A stretch of 64,000 bases of DNA from Levilactobacillus parabrevis ATCC 53295. Its GTDB lineage: Bacteria > Bacillota > Bacilli > Lactobacillales > Lactobacillaceae. A model generated the notes under the pieces. It did not search any database and was not told the origin of the DNA. It worked only from the letters and a program-made list of their open reading frames with translations. The position numbers and the translations under genes are program-made. The number at the start of each line of letters is the position of its first letter. The first letter of the stretch is position 1. The stretch is from the NCBI RefSeq assembly GCF_001434055.1, contig NZ_AZCZ01000001.1, positions 1 through 64,000 of the forward strand. Direction: 5' to 3'. This document shows, piece after piece, positions 25,143 through 34,792 of this stretch.

Positions 25143-26618
25143 ATGAAAAATAAATTAATTATGGCCATCGCATTGGTGATGGCGCTCGTTGCCGGATGGA
25201 CCGCCACCACGACAACGGCACAAGCCGCCACCGATGATTCGCTGGCCCAGGTTCAAAAAAGTGGAAAATTAGTCATGGGAACTTCCCCCGACTACCCGCC
25301 CTATGAATTCCAAGCAACCGTTCACGGCAAAAGCCAAGTTGTCGGGATGGACGTTGCGGTTGGGAAGAAGATTGCCAAGGACTTAGGCGTCAAGTTAGTC
25401 GTTAAGTCCATGTCCTTTGATTCCCTGTTGGTTGCCTTACAAACGGGTAAGGTCGACATGGTCATCTCCGGGATGAACCCAACGCCCGCTCGGCGGAAGA
25501 ACGTCGACTTCACCCACACCTACTACCAAGGTGGATACAGCATCGTCATCAACAAGAGTGACAAAGGCATCTATAAAGATAAGGATTCCTTCGTGGGCAA
25601 AACCATTGGGGCCCAAACCGGTTCTACCATGTACACCGAATCCAAGAAGCAGACCAGTGGGACGACCGTTAAAGGGATGACCTCCGTTTCTGACTTGATT
25701 TTAGGTTTGCAGAGTCACAAGCTGCAAGGGGTTGCGATGGAAAAGCCATCCGCCCAGGCTTACGTGGCCAACAACAAAGAATTAGCTATGATTCCAAGTA
25801 ACTTTGATTTGAGTGCATCTGACACCAGCGCTTCCGTTGCGTTTGCCAAAGGCTCCACTTCACTGGTCGCCGCAGCCAACAAGTCCGTCGATCAGATCAG
25901 AAAGCAAAACCTGGTCAACAAGACTTACCTCCCCGCTGCTGGGAAATACTTAAAGACCAACACCGTCAACACTAGCATGCTCCACTACTGGAAAGCCTTC
26001 CTCAAAGGGATCGAATACACGTTGATCATCACCGTATGTTCCGTCTTCTTCGGGTTCATCCTCGGGGTACTCTTATCCCTCGCACGGATGGCACAGGGTG
26101 GCGTCTTCGCCACTGCCTTACGGTGGTTAGCAACAGCCTACGTCGAATTCATTCGGGGCACGCCTATGATGGTCCAAGTTATGTTCGTTTACTTCGGCCT
26201 AGGACTCATCGTTAACCTCCCTGCGTTAACTTCTGGGATTATCGCCATTTCACTGAACTCTGGTGCTTACATCGCCGAATACATTCGTGGGGGAATCAAC
26301 TCCGTGGACAAGGGCCAAACAGAAGCTGCTCGGAGCCTGGGGATGACCAAGGGTTACACCCTGCGTTACGTTGTCTTACCACAAGCCCTAAAGAACATCT
26401 GGCCATCACTGGGTAACGAATTTATCACGTTGATCAAGGATAGTTCCATCGTCTCCATCATCGGGGTCTCCGAACTGATCTTCCAAAGCAACATTGTGCG
26501 GTCCGACACCTACAGAGGGGTAGCGCCAATCGCCGTCATCATGGTTCTCTACTTCATCATGACCTTTACCGCCTCACGGATCTTAAACCACTTCGAAAGG
26601 AAGATGCAACATGACTAA
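25143..26618 (+). CDS. Amino acid ABC transporter, fused substrate-binding and permease protein
   Basis: A 491-residue fusion. Residues 1-28 are a signal peptide ending near AQAA. About 36-265 are an SBP_bac_3 domain ([16 protein letters not shown]). About 285-485 are a polar amino acid permease domain with the EAA loop [20 protein letters not shown]. Such fusions are common in lactic acid bacteria for glutamine, glutamate or cystine import; the ligand here is not clear. The ATG follows GAGGAGCAAGCCATT. It overlaps the ATPase gene by 8 bp. Confidence 0.93.
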   Translation: MKNKLIMAIALVMALVAGWTATTTTAQAATDDSLAQVQKSGKLVMGTSPDYPPYEFQATVHGKSQVVGMDVAVGKKIAKDLGVKLVVKSMSFDSLLVALQTGKVDMVISGMNPTPARRKNVDFTHTYYQGGYSIVINKSDKGIYKDKDSFVGKTIGAQTGSTMYTESKKQTSGTTVKGMTSVSDLILGLQSHKLQGVAMEKPSAQAYVANNKELAMIPSNFDLSASDTSASVAFAKGSTSLVAAANKSVDQIRKQNLVNKTYLPAAGKYLKTNTVNTSMLHYWKAFLKGIEYTLIITVCSVFFGFILGVLLSLARMAQGGVFATALRWLATAYVEFIRGTPMMVQVMFVYFGLGLIVNLPALTSGIIAISLNSGAYIAEYIRGGINSVDKGQTEAARSLGMTKGYTLRYVVLPQALKNIWPSLGNEFITLIKDSSIVSIIGVSELIFQSNIVRSDTYRGVAPIAVIMVLYFIMTFTASRILNHFERKMQHD

Positions 26619-27351
26619 ACCAATTATTGAGGTCAAGGACCTCGCCAAGAACTTCGGCGACAACCAAGTCTTAAAGAACATTTCAGAACAAGTCAATCCC
26701 GGTCAAGTGATCGTCGTCATCGGTCCTTCCGGTGGTGGGAAGAGTACCTTCCTGCGGTGCCTCAACTTGTTGGAAACCCCAACAAGTGGTGAAGTTGACT
26801 TCGATGGTCAAAACCTAACGACCTTGGACACGAAGAAGGTCAACACGTTACGGGAACAAATGGGGATGGTTTTCCAAAACTTCAACCTCTTCCCCAACAT
26901 GACCGTCTTAGAAAACATCAAGTTGGCCCCCATGAAGGTTAAGAACATCAGTGACGCCGACGCCACCAAGCGCGCACACGAACTTCTCCAACAAGTTAAC
27001 TTGGATGACCATGCCGATGCCTTTCCTACCAGTCTATCCGGTGGGCAAGCACAACGGGTCGCCATTGCACGGGCCCTCGCGATGGACCCCAAGGTCATGC
27101 TGTTCGATGAACCAACATCTGCTTTGGACCCCGAGATGGTCGGTGAAGTCCTGAACGTTATGCAGGACCTGGCCCAACAAGGGATGACGATGGTCGTGGT
27201 CACCCACGAAATGGGCTTTGCCAAGTCCGTGGCCGACCGCGTCTGGTTCATGGCCGATGGCTACATTCAAGAAAATAACACGCCGGAAGAATTCTTCAGC
27301 AACCCACAAACTGAACGGGCGCAAGACTTCCTCTCCAAGATCTTGATGTAG
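26611..27351 (+). CDS. Amino acid ABC transporter ATP-binding protein
   Basis: A 246-residue ATPase of the GlnQ type. Walker A is GPSGGGKST (about residues 38-46), the Q-loop is [13 protein letters not shown] (about 89-101), the signature is [17 protein letters not shown] (about 143-159), and Walker B is [14 protein letters not shown] (about 163-176). The H-loop is [10 protein letters not shown]. It energises uptake through the upstream fused permease; the pair is a complete transporter. A ribosome binding site, GAAAGGAAG, lies within the previous gene's end. Confidence 0.95.
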   Translation: MTKPIIEVKDLAKNFGDNQVLKNISEQVNPGQVIVVIGPSGGGKSTFLRCLNLLETPTSGEVDFDGQNLTTLDTKKVNTLREQMGMVFQNFNLFPNMTVLENIKLAPMKVKNISDADATKRAHELLQQVNLDDHADAFPTSLSGGQAQRVAIARALAMDPKVMLFDEPTSALDPEMVGEVLNVMQDLAQQGMTMVVVTHEMGFAKSVADRVWFMADGYIQENNTPEEFFSNPQTERAQDFLSKILM

Positions 27352-27387
27352 ACCAGTTACTTTAAAATTCAACACACACGTCTCTCG

Positions 27388-27422
27388 GGAGGTCAGCTCA
27401 GTCATGAGCTGACCTCCTTTTA
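27388..27422 (+). terminator. Terminator of the amino acid ABC operon
   Basis: A perfect 12-bp stem, GGAGGTCAGCTC (27388-27399) with GAGCTGACCTCC (27406-27417), has a 6-nt loop and a short T-run. The rest of the gap to 27566 shows nothing recognisable. Confidence 0.92.
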
Positions 27423-27566
27423 GTCCCCCTACTCTTTACTAATGTCATTCTCGGGGATTCTGTCGCACGATTCGACCGATCTTAATTAAGTCTTCAGGTC
27501 AATGCTGCGATAACTTTCTTTGGTATGAGAGAATACTTATCCCGCCTGAAAACAGTCAGAACGCAA

Positions 27567-27601
27567 GAAGCCCCAGCCGTAAACATACCGGCTGAGGCTT
27601 C
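27567..27601 (-). terminator. Terminator of the LRR surface protein gene
   Basis: GAAGCCCCAGCCG (27567-27579) pairs with CGGCTGAGGCTTC (27589-27601) with one mismatch. The T-run on the minus strand is short. Confidence 0.75.
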
Positions 27602-27613
27602 TTCTCATCGTGT

Positions 27614-30600
27614 TTAGTTGTGGCGCTTCTTCCGATACCCAAATAGGCTCAAACCACCCACTAGAAGGCCTAGAGTGGCCCACCATGGGGTTGTCGCCTC
27701 ATTGGTCTGGGGCAACGTTGTTTGCGTTCTGTCGTCCTGACGAACATCCCGCTTAGCCTGCAAGTTCACTGTAGCCGCCTTGATTGGCGTAACCTGCTGC
27801 CCTAGCTGAGAATCCTTGATATGAGCACCGGCTCCGCTGGTCACGTACCGTCCAGAAATATTAGCCGGGTTCTTAATGCTGATATCAATTCCCGGTCTAA
27901 TTGTCGCCCCACTGCCACCATCGCTGATGACTTCGTGGTCGATATCATCGGGATCCTTCGGCGTATTCGGATCTGTTGGGTTGGTGGGATTTGTGGGATC
28001 TGTTGGGTCAACCGGATCGGTCGGATCAACTGGGTCCGTGCCACCACCAGAGTTGCCACCGTCACCATTTCCACCACCGGTCGTCTTTGCCACGACTGTC
28101 AGCAGAACCGTAGTCGTCGCGTCATTTCCGTAGCGTAAGGTGACCTGATAGGTGCCAGGAGTGGCCAAATCAGCCGTCCCCAAGTCCAAAGTGATCTCGC
28201 TGCTGTCAACAGCTTGACCGTTAGTATCCGTGGCCGCCGCCTTAAAATCACTGACGGTCGGTGCCGCATCCCCCACAGTCATGGTGTAGTTGCTTCCAGT
28301 CACGGTCGCAGGAACTGCCTTAATCGTCAGTGACCCCAACGTTGCACTGCCAATTTGGTAGTTGGCATTGAGGTCATTCGTATTCAGAACATAAGCATAC
28401 ACACCAGCAACGACTCCCGGCGCCCGCGTCACCGTCAATCCAGAATCAGTGATCGGATTGCCATTACCATCAACAATGGTCACCACAGCCGCTGGTTCTT
28501 TTGTCCCGGCAGCCATGGTTTGATCAGCAACTGTGACCGTCAACGGCGCCTTTTCAATCGTCAACGCCCCCAGTACTGGGTTGCTGGCAATCGTATAGTT
28601 CTCGCTCAGCTTCGAGGTATCCAGCTTATAGTTGTAAGTTCCCGCATTACTGCCAGCATCCCGCGTCACCGTTATACCAGAATCGGTGACATCATTACCC
28701 GCAGCGTCCTTAATGGTCACCGTAGCCGCTGGTTCTTTTTCACCATAGACCATCGACTGATTGCCCACAGTAACGGTCAACACAGCTGGTGCAATCGTCA
28801 ACGTTGCAATCGACTTAGAACCGGTCCAATCGTAGTTAGAAACAGCCGGTGTCTCCGCAACCAACCGGTCCCACGCCGCTGGATTAACCACCACATCGTA
28901 GGTCCCGGCATTGACAAAGTCGGCGGCATTGTCATCGGTCAGGAGAACATGCTTGCCATTAGCATCCGTGTACGCCAGTGTGAGATCCCCATCCTTAAGT
29001 GTGTAAGGCAGGTCATTGCTCAGTTCGGCGCCGAAATTAGCCATGTTCAGCGTTGGCGTGTCCCCATTATAGGTCACCGTCTGATTCCCACTAACCGTGT
29101 AAGTCGCCGTCCGCTTCTCTACGGTCACCAGTGCCACGGCCGAATTACTCCCATAGCTGTACGTGACTTGGTAGGTTCCGGGTTTGCTCGTCACATCACC
29201 AGCCGCAACGACCACCGGATTGCCATCTGCATCAACGACCACTTTGCCATTTGCATCCAGCTGATTGATCTTAACCGTCAGGTCATCAATCGTCAGTGTC
29301 CCGCCACTCGGCGTAGTTGCACTCACCAGGTTATCACCCGGCTTCCAGCTATCGCCGTAAAAGACGGTGGCGTTATGCACCTTAATATCTGGATTATCCA
29401 TCACGACTTGATACTGCCCGGTATAAGTGATGCCGTTATCGCTCATGGACCAATTAAACGTAAACTGATTAACACCAGCTGGCACATCAAACGTCCCGTC
29501 ACTGTTGAGGGTGACGCCCGCCGTCAGATTACTAATATTACTCCTCGTGATGGCTTTGTCACCGAGCGCTACATTGAAGAGGTCAGACAGCGAAACATCC
29601 GGCTGCTTACCAACAAAGTAATAAGCATTCTGATTTAATGCCAGGCTGGAAGTCCCCGCGCCAGCGCTCAAATTGGTAATTTGATTGTAGCTAAAGGCGT
29701 TCGCCCCGACTTGATTAACAGTCGCTGGCAGACTGACCCCCGTCAATTGGTTGCCGTAGAAAGCCATCTGACCGATCGACGTCAAGGTTGCCGGGAAGAG
29801 AACCGAACCCGTCAAGTTATTGTAAATGAAGGCACTATCCCCGACCGTTTGCAGGCTTTCATTCAAGACCACACCGGTCAAGTTGTTAGCGGCAAAGGCT
29901 AAATTACCAATTTTCGTTAGATTCGTGGGCAACGTCAATTTCCCAGTCAAGCCCGCGTATTCAAAGGCCCCGTTACCGATAGCTTGCAGGCTCGTGGCTC
30001 CGGTCATATCGATGGTCTGCAGGGCTTGATCATAGGTAAATGCGTTAGTTCCAATGCTGACTAGATCAGCCGGGAAAATGATGCTCGGCAGACTCGTGGC
30101 AGACAGGAAGGCCTGATTGCCGATTGTTGTCAGATTAGTCGGCAACGTCACACTGGTCAACGCCGTATCATAGATAAAGGCACTGTTCCCGATGGTCACT
30201 GGTTGTGCCCCATCGGTAAAGATCACCGTACTTAGGTTATGGTTGGTACTGAAGGCAAAGTCCCCCAGCGTCGTCAAACTGGCCGGCAACGTTACCGTCG
30301 TCAAACCATTATCATTTTCAAACGCGTGCGCCCCAATCGTCGCCAAATTTCCGTTGGCCGCAAAGTTTAACGTGGTCAGCTGAGTATTCGCGGAGAAGGC
30401 ACCATCCTGAATGGTGACCAAGCTCTCTGGTAGATCCAAGCTGGTCAAGCCATCGTAGGTGAACGCGTTCTCACCAATCGTTTGCAGCTGACTGCCAGCC
30501 GCAAAGGTCAAAGATGCTAAGTTACCATCTTGAATAAAAGCACTGTTCCCAATGGTCGTCACCCCTGCAGGAATCGTGACGCTTGTCAGCTCACCAATGG

Positions 30601-32002
30601 AAGCAAAAGCCTTGGTCCCGATTGTTTGCAGACCAGCTGGCAGTGTTAGTGACCCGATTTTCGTACTGAAGAAGGCATTGTCACCGATCGACGTTAACGC
30701 AGTACTATTGCTCAAATCAACCGTCGTCAGTGGATCGTATTCAAAGGTCCCGTTACCAATACTTTGTAAGTTTTTAGAAAAAGTGACATTCTCCAGCGGA
30801 TTGCCACCAAAGGCCTGGTCGCCAAGTGTCGTCACACTATCCGGCAAAACCAGCGTGGTCAACCCATCAGCAAAGAACGCTTGGTTCCCGATGGTTTGCA
30901 ACGTTTGGTTTTGGCTTAAATCAATGGTGGACAGGTTTCTCAGGTAGGAGAAGGCATTGTCCGCGATAGACGTGATGCCATTCTCAATAATTAAAGTTTT
31001 CAGATTATTAGTATTGCCATAAATGGAACTAAATCCAGCACCGATCCCCGTCACATTCAGGGTCTTACCATCGCTACCAGTTATCGTCGATGGGATAACC
31101 AGCGTATCCCCCACATCGTGATACGCACCAGTAATGGTGGCGGTTCCGTCAGTATTAACGGTATACGATAAATTGCTGGAATCTGCGACGGGCGTCGTTG
31201 TAGCGCTTAACCCCCGAAGTAAACTGCTGACGTCGCTAGGCATATCGCTACTGAAAGCTTCGCTACCGAGCAACGAACTGTTTACAGCAAGTTTGGCGGC
31301 AGTTAGCGGCAAGACTGAGTTACCATCGCCCAGTCCGGCCACATTAAAGTTAGCCATCTTCAGGGTGGTCCCCGAACCGATGTCTACCTTGGCATCTGGT
31401 ACGTCTGGCACATTGAGAGCAGTCGCCCCATCACCAGTCGTCGCATCGCCTGGCTTTACCGGCGTCCCCGTGTTACCGCTACCATTTTCGCTAACTTCAC
31501 CAGATTCCTGGTTGCCAGCAGATGTCGCACCAGCGTTATTGCCAGTGACGTTATCGTTCCCAGCAGCAGTGCTGGCATTTGTAGGCGTTCCAGCATCCCC
31601 ACTGGTTGCCCCGCCACCGTTATTGGTGGTATCGCCTTTATTTTGGCTGGTCTGATTATCACTGGTTGACTCATCTGGGGTCACGTCTGCATTAACAGCC
31701 CCTTCAGAGCTGCCGTTTCCAGCGTCCTTATTTCCGGTCACATCAGGTGTTGTGTCACCTGTATTGCCCTGTTCACCTGATACCGTGGTATCCGTGGGTG
31801 TCTTCGGTAACGTGACCGTGCTGCTTGGATCAGCACTATCCCCACTTGCTTGTGTCGTCTCGGTCCCCGCTGTGATACTATCCGCGTGTGCCAACGTATC
31901 TTGGCCAACTGCAGTCCCCAAACCAATTGCAGCGACTGTAATCGCAGCGAAAACCCAGTGTTTCCCATCCTTGTACATCTTGTAGTGTTCTTTTACCGCC
32001 AT
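27614..32002 (-). CDS. LPQTN-anchored surface protein with BspA-type leucine-rich repeats and MBG domains
   Basis: A 1462-residue cell-wall protein. Residues 1-40 carry a KxYKxGKxW-type signal (HYKMYKDGKHWVFAA). About 41-210 is a Ser/Thr/Asp/Gly-rich spacer. About 330-770 hold some 19 leucine-rich repeats of the BspA type, each with a core such as TIGNSAF, about 23 residues apart. About 960-1310 contain MBG-type beta domains (two near-copies beginning LTVTVGNQSM and LTVTVADQTM). A PVDPTDP repeat near 1320 spans the wall. The protein ends with LPQTN (near 1430), a hydrophobic helix and KKRHN for sortase anchoring. The ATG at 32002 follows GAGAGGAGCAATTACC. It probably binds host or matrix components; the ligand is unknown. 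Confidence 0.92.
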   Translation of the reverse strand: MAVKEHYKMYKDGKHWVFAAITVAAIGLGTAVGQDTLAHADSITAGTETTQASGDSADPSSTVTLPKTPTDTTVSGEQGNTGDTTPDVTGNKDAGNGSSEGAVNADVTPDESTSDNQTSQNKGDTTNNGGGATSGDAGTPTNASTAAGNDNVTGNNAGATSAGNQESGEVSENGSGNTGTPVKPGDATTGDGATALNVPDVPDAKVDIGSGTTLKMANFNVAGLGDGNSVLPLTAAKLAVNSSLLGSEAFSSDMPSDVSSLLRGLSATTTPVADSSNLSYTVNTDGTATITGAYHDVGDTLVIPSTITGSDGKTLNVTGIGAGFSSIYGNTNNLKTLIIENGITSIADNAFSYLRNLSTIDLSQNQTLQTIGNQAFFADGLTTLVLPDSVTTLGDQAFGGNPLENVTFSKNLQSIGNGTFEYDPLTTVDLSNSTALTSIGDNAFFSTKIGSLTLPAGLQTIGTKAFASIGELTSVTIPAGVTTIGNSAFIQDGNLASLTFAAGSQLQTIGENAFTYDGLTSLDLPESLVTIQDGAFSANTQLTTLNFAANGNLATIGAHAFENDNGLTTVTLPASLTTLGDFAFSTNHNLSTVIFTDGAQPVTIGNSAFIYDTALTSVTLPTNLTTIGNQAFLSATSLPSIIFPADLVSIGTNAFTYDQALQTIDMTGATSLQAIGNGAFEYAGLTGKLTLPTNLTKIGNLAFAANNLTGVVLNESLQTVGDSAFIYNNLTGSVLFPATLTSIGQMAFYGNQLTGVSLPATVNQVGANAFSYNQITNLSAGAGTSSLALNQNAYYFVGKQPDVSLSDLFNVALGDKAITRSNISNLTAGVTLNSDGTFDVPAGVNQFTFNWSMSDNGITYTGQYQVVMDNPDIKVHNATVFYGDSWKPGDNLVSATTPSGGTLTIDDLTVKINQLDANGKVVVDADGNPVVVAAGDVTSKPGTYQVTYSYGSNSAVALVTVEKRTATYTVSGNQTVTYNGDTPTLNMANFGAELSNDLPYTLKDGDLTLAYTDANGKHVLLTDDNAADFVNAGTYDVVVNPAAWDRLVAETPAVSNYDWTGSKSIATLTIAPAVLTVTVGNQSMVYGEKEPAATVTIKDAAGNDVTDSGITVTRDAGSNAGTYNYKLDTSKLSENYTIASNPVLGALTIEKAPLTVTVADQTMAAGTKEPAAVVTIVDGNGNPITDSGLTVTRAPGVVAGVYAYVLNTNDLNANYQIGSATLGSLTIKAVPATVTGSNYTMTVGDAAPTVSDFKAAATDTNGQAVDSSEITLDLGTADLATPGTYQVTLRYGNDATTTVLLTVVAKTTGGGNGDGGNSGGGTDPVDPTDPVDPTDPTNPTNPTDPNTPKDPDDIDHEVISDGGSGATIRPGIDISIKNPANISGRYVTSGAGAHIKDSQLGQQVTPIKAATVNLQAKRDVRQDDRTQTTLPQTNEATTPWWATLGLLVGGLSLFGYRKKRHN

Positions 32003-32341
32003 GGTAATTGCTCCTCTCAAAAAGACCAGGCTAGCCAACCCAGCCGTCACCTCGCAACTTCAGGTAACGAACCCTTACTCTCAACTCAATATTTTAGCGA
32101 CTGGCTTTATTTGTGCAACTAATCCTTGTTTATGCAACCAAGTTAGTCCCTCAACCTTATTAAATAGCCAATCGTCAAAATCAGCATTTCATTTATAGTT
32201 TAAAATAATTTATCTTATTTTATAACGGTTGCCTAGTTGGGGTCAATCAATTTTCTCAAAAAAGGTTAATTATTTTAACGATATTACCCCCTAATCAATT
32301 CGACAGGGGGTGTTGGGTTTTATCGGTTAATAAATTGTGCT
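32003..32341. other. AT-rich gap upstream of the surface protein gene
   Basis: No gene is visible. The region should hold the minus-strand promoter of the surface protein. A small hairpin, CCCCC (32287-32291) with GGGGG (32306-32310), lies near the far end. Base composition is clearly more AT-rich than the neighbouring genes. Confidence 0.4.
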
Positions 32342-32371
32342 AAAAAAGCCCGAGGCTATTCACCTCGAGCT
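32342..32371 (-). terminator. Terminator of the unknown membrane protein gene
   Basis: AGCCCGAGG (32347-32355) pairs with CCTCGAGCT (32363-32371), followed by six Ts on the minus strand. Confidence 0.87.
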
Positions 32372-32390
32372 TACATATTGGTTCAGATTG

Positions 32391-33224
32391 TTAGTCTTTT
32401 CGGAATGTTCGATGCCCCAGCATAACTAACAAACCCAGGACGATCTCAGCAACACCAGCAAAGATAATCACACCGATTCCGCTTCGGCCAACCGTAGTGA
32501 TCATGCTCGTGACGGTTGCCGTTGACGCGGGAATTAGCGCTGGCAACAGGTAATACCCCACGCCACCGATAAGCCCCGTTAACAAGCCACCAAGTGCTAG
32601 GCCCGGTCCCAGACTGGCCATGACGTGACGCACGCTGAAAGCGTACATGACGGTCACAATTGCCAACAGCACCGTAGCAATCATCAGCCAGAAATCAAGC
32701 GTCTTGGCTCTCTGAATCTTCGCGGATGCCTGAATCATCGCTGGCGTACTGAAGGCTGCTTTCACAGTCTTCTGCGCTTCCTTCACCAGTGCAGTGGTCA
32801 TTCCGGACGTTGCGGTGACGCCCATCGTCTGGGCTTGCGTACTGATCGCCGTCGCTAATTCCGAGCTGTCAATTGTAGTGGTAGCGGCCTGTCCATAGAG
32901 TTGCGCAACGCCCTGTGCCAAATACGGTTGCACAATTCCTGCCGTGACCGGACTTCCGCTGACGCCTAGACTCTCCAATTCATTATTGAGCTGATTGGTT
33001 ACCTTTTGCCCGACGTTGGATCTGGAAACGACGCCAGCCGTATAGTTGGCGTTAAAGACCGTCACTTTCAAGCCAATCGACAGGGTAAAGAGCACCACCA
33101 AGACAGCTACCCACCGTGCCAAAGCAGGTCGGCGCTGATATGTTTGTTGTGGTTCTTGTGGTTGTTGCTGCGAGTTTTCTGACTCATCTGAATGATAGCG
33201 GGCCATCCGACTATTTTCACTCAC
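32391..33224 (-). CDS. Membrane protein of unknown function
   Basis: A 277-residue protein I do not recognise. A Gln/Pro-rich cytosolic start leads into a membrane segment (about residues 38-57). An extracytoplasmic domain of about 110 residues rich in Ala, Thr and Gln follows. Three more membrane segments (about 180-200, 210-232 and 245-268) and a basic C terminus complete it. The GTG at 33224 is preferred, with GGAGGTG about nine bases upstream; an ATG 18 bp further in lacks a site. An extended -10, TGCTACAAT, is seen on the minus strand at 33354-33362. Confidence 0.7.
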   Translation of the reverse strand: MSENSRMARYHSDESENSQQQPQEPQQTYQRRPALARWVAVLVVLFTLSIGLKVTVFNANYTAGVVSRSNVGQKVTNQLNNELESLGVSGSPVTAGIVQPYLAQGVAQLYGQAATTTIDSSELATAISTQAQTMGVTATSGMTTALVKEAQKTVKAAFSTPAMIQASAKIQRAKTLDFWLMIATVLLAIVTVMYAFSVRHVMASLGPGLALGGLLTGLIGGVGYYLLPALIPASTATVTSMITTVGRSGIGVIIFAGVAEIVLGLLVMLGHRTFRKD

Positions 33225-33574
33225 CAACACCACCTCCAATTTGTCCAATCTCACACGGCAGTCAATCACAGTTTAGCCCTCTCCCTCACCTGTCGGCTTG
33301 GTAACGACTAGCCCTGCTAAAACACCGATTGACACCGTGCATAGTTGGTTATTATTGTAGCACATCCACATGGGATAAACGTTAAGCTGGGCTTAATTTT
33401 AGGCGAATCCTGCACTTGAGCTCTCGGATTAACCCCATACTGCCATAACTAGCTGAGTTCACCCTTAGTTCCGGTCAAACCGTGCAGGTTCCACAGTCCG
33501 CGTGGCTAAAATTCTATTTTTGTGCCAAACAAAAGGACCCGAAAGTCTCCTTTCGCGCCCTCTGTCGCAATCAA
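33225..33574. other. Gap between the unknown membrane gene and ccpA
   Basis: It holds the extended -10 of the membrane protein gene (33354-33362) and a weak ccpA terminator (AAAGGAC at 33532 with TCCTTT at 33548-33553, then TTTTGTTT on the minus strand). A small palindrome, TTAAGCTGGGCTTAA, lies near 33382. No gene is visible. Confidence 0.5.
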
Positions 33575-34576
33575 CTACTTCGTTGAGCTGCGTTTCATCA
33601 AGCCATAAGGTAAGATGACCGTGTTTTCATCAACACTTTCGTTGTTCATTAACTTAGTTAACAACCGCATTGCTACGGCACCAATATCATAGAGTGGTTG
33701 GGTGATAGAACTCATCTTAGGCCGTACCAGCTCCGTTAACTTCGTATCATTACTGGTAATGACTTCGAATTCACCGGGAACATCAACACCGGCATCGGTC
33801 AAGCCGTTCATCACACCGGCAGCCAGTTCATCGTCACCCACAAAGGCAGCGGTAGCACCGGCAGCACTCAAAGCTGGTTCCAAAGATTGGCCGGCTTTGT
33901 ACGTGTAATCCGTTTCAAAGACTAACTTGTCATCGTAAGCAATGCCAGCGTCTTTCAAGGCTTTCTTGTAACCTTTCAACCGGTAATCATGGTTGATTGC
34001 TTGCTTCATGGAGCCTGACACGAAGGCAATCTTTTGGTTGCCGTGGTCGATCAGGTTCTTCACAGCTTCCGCAACGGCCGCCACGTAGTCGATGTTAACG
34101 CTAGGTTGCGTCTTTTCAGCATCAACTGAACCGGCTAAGACAACTGGCGCCTTTGAACGACGGAATTCTTCGCGGAGTTCGTCGGTCACTTGGTTCCCCA
34201 TGAAAATAATCCCATCAACTTGCTTGGCCATCAAAGTGTTCAACACTTGAACTTCTTTGCCGCCGTTTTCATCGGAGTTGGTCAGGATGATATTGTACTT
34301 GTACATCATGGCAATGTCATCGATCCCCCGTGCTAATGAAGAGAAGTAGGCGTTAGTCACGTCGGGAATAATCACCCCGATGGTCGTCGTCTTCTTACTT
34401 GCTAAGCCACGTGCAACGGCATTTGGCCGGTAGTCGAGTCGGTCAATAACCTCCAAAACTTTTTTGCGCGTAGCTGGTTTAACATTGGGATTGCCGTTAA
34501 CAACCCGCGAAACGGTGGCCATTGAAACCGCCGCTTCACGTGCCACATCATAAATCGTAACTGTCTGTTTTTCCAT
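33575..34576 (-). CDS. ccpA: Catabolite control protein A
   Basis: A 333-residue LacI-family regulator. The N-terminal helix-turn-helix reads VTIYDVAREAAVSMATVSRV with hinge PNAVARGLASKK (about residues 1-60), followed by a periplasmic-binding-like core. With HPr-Ser-P it binds cre sites to repress or activate carbon genes. The ATG at 34576 has AAAGGG upstream; the 13-residue in-frame extension does not. Its length matches lactobacillar CcpA, and divergence from pepQ is the standard context. A perfect cre in the shared gap suggests autoregulation. Cre sites elsewhere in this window are its likely targets. Confidence 0.96.
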   Translation of the reverse strand: MEKQTVTIYDVAREAAVSMATVSRVVNGNPNVKPATRKKVLEVIDRLDYRPNAVARGLASKKTTTIGVIIPDVTNAYFSSLARGIDDIAMMYKYNIILTNSDENGGKEVQVLNTLMAKQVDGIIFMGNQVTDELREEFRRSKAPVVLAGSVDAEKTQPSVNIDYVAAVAEAVKNLIDHGNQKIAFVSGSMKQAINHDYRLKGYKKALKDAGIAYDDKLVFETDYTYKAGQSLEPALSAAGATAAFVGDDELAAGVMNGLTDAGVDVPGEFEVITSNDTKLTELVRPKMSSITQPLYDIGAVAMRLLTKLMNNESVDENTVILPYGLMKRSSTK

Positions 34577-34668
34577 AGCGAGAGCCCTTTCTTTCTTGTT
34601 TTGATTTGTTTTCATTCGTTTTCAAGCAACTTGACCAGTATACAGAATTGTTTTCATGGACGCAAGAG

Positions 34669-34682
34669 TGAAAACGCTTTCA
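34669..34682. promoter_or_regulatory. cre site in the ccpA-pepQ gap
   Basis: TGAAAACGCTTTCA fits TGWAANCGNTNWCA at every fixed position. It lies about 93 bp upstream of ccpA and 110 bp upstream of pepQ, and fits the known autoregulation of ccpA in lactobacilli. Confidence 0.88.
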
Positions 34683-34792
34683 CATCAAAGAATACCTTAT
34701 TTTCACAGAATTTTCAAGGCAGAACGCTTCATATTCTTAAATTAACCCCCTTTTGATGGTATACTAATGACATTAATTGAAGGGGTGATTTC

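Noticed and set aside
28355-29638. Long plus-strand open frame (427 codons) opposite the surface protein gene
   Set aside because: It is antisense to clear leucine-rich-repeat and MBG coding sequence, has no ribosome binding site and a composition explained by the repeats.
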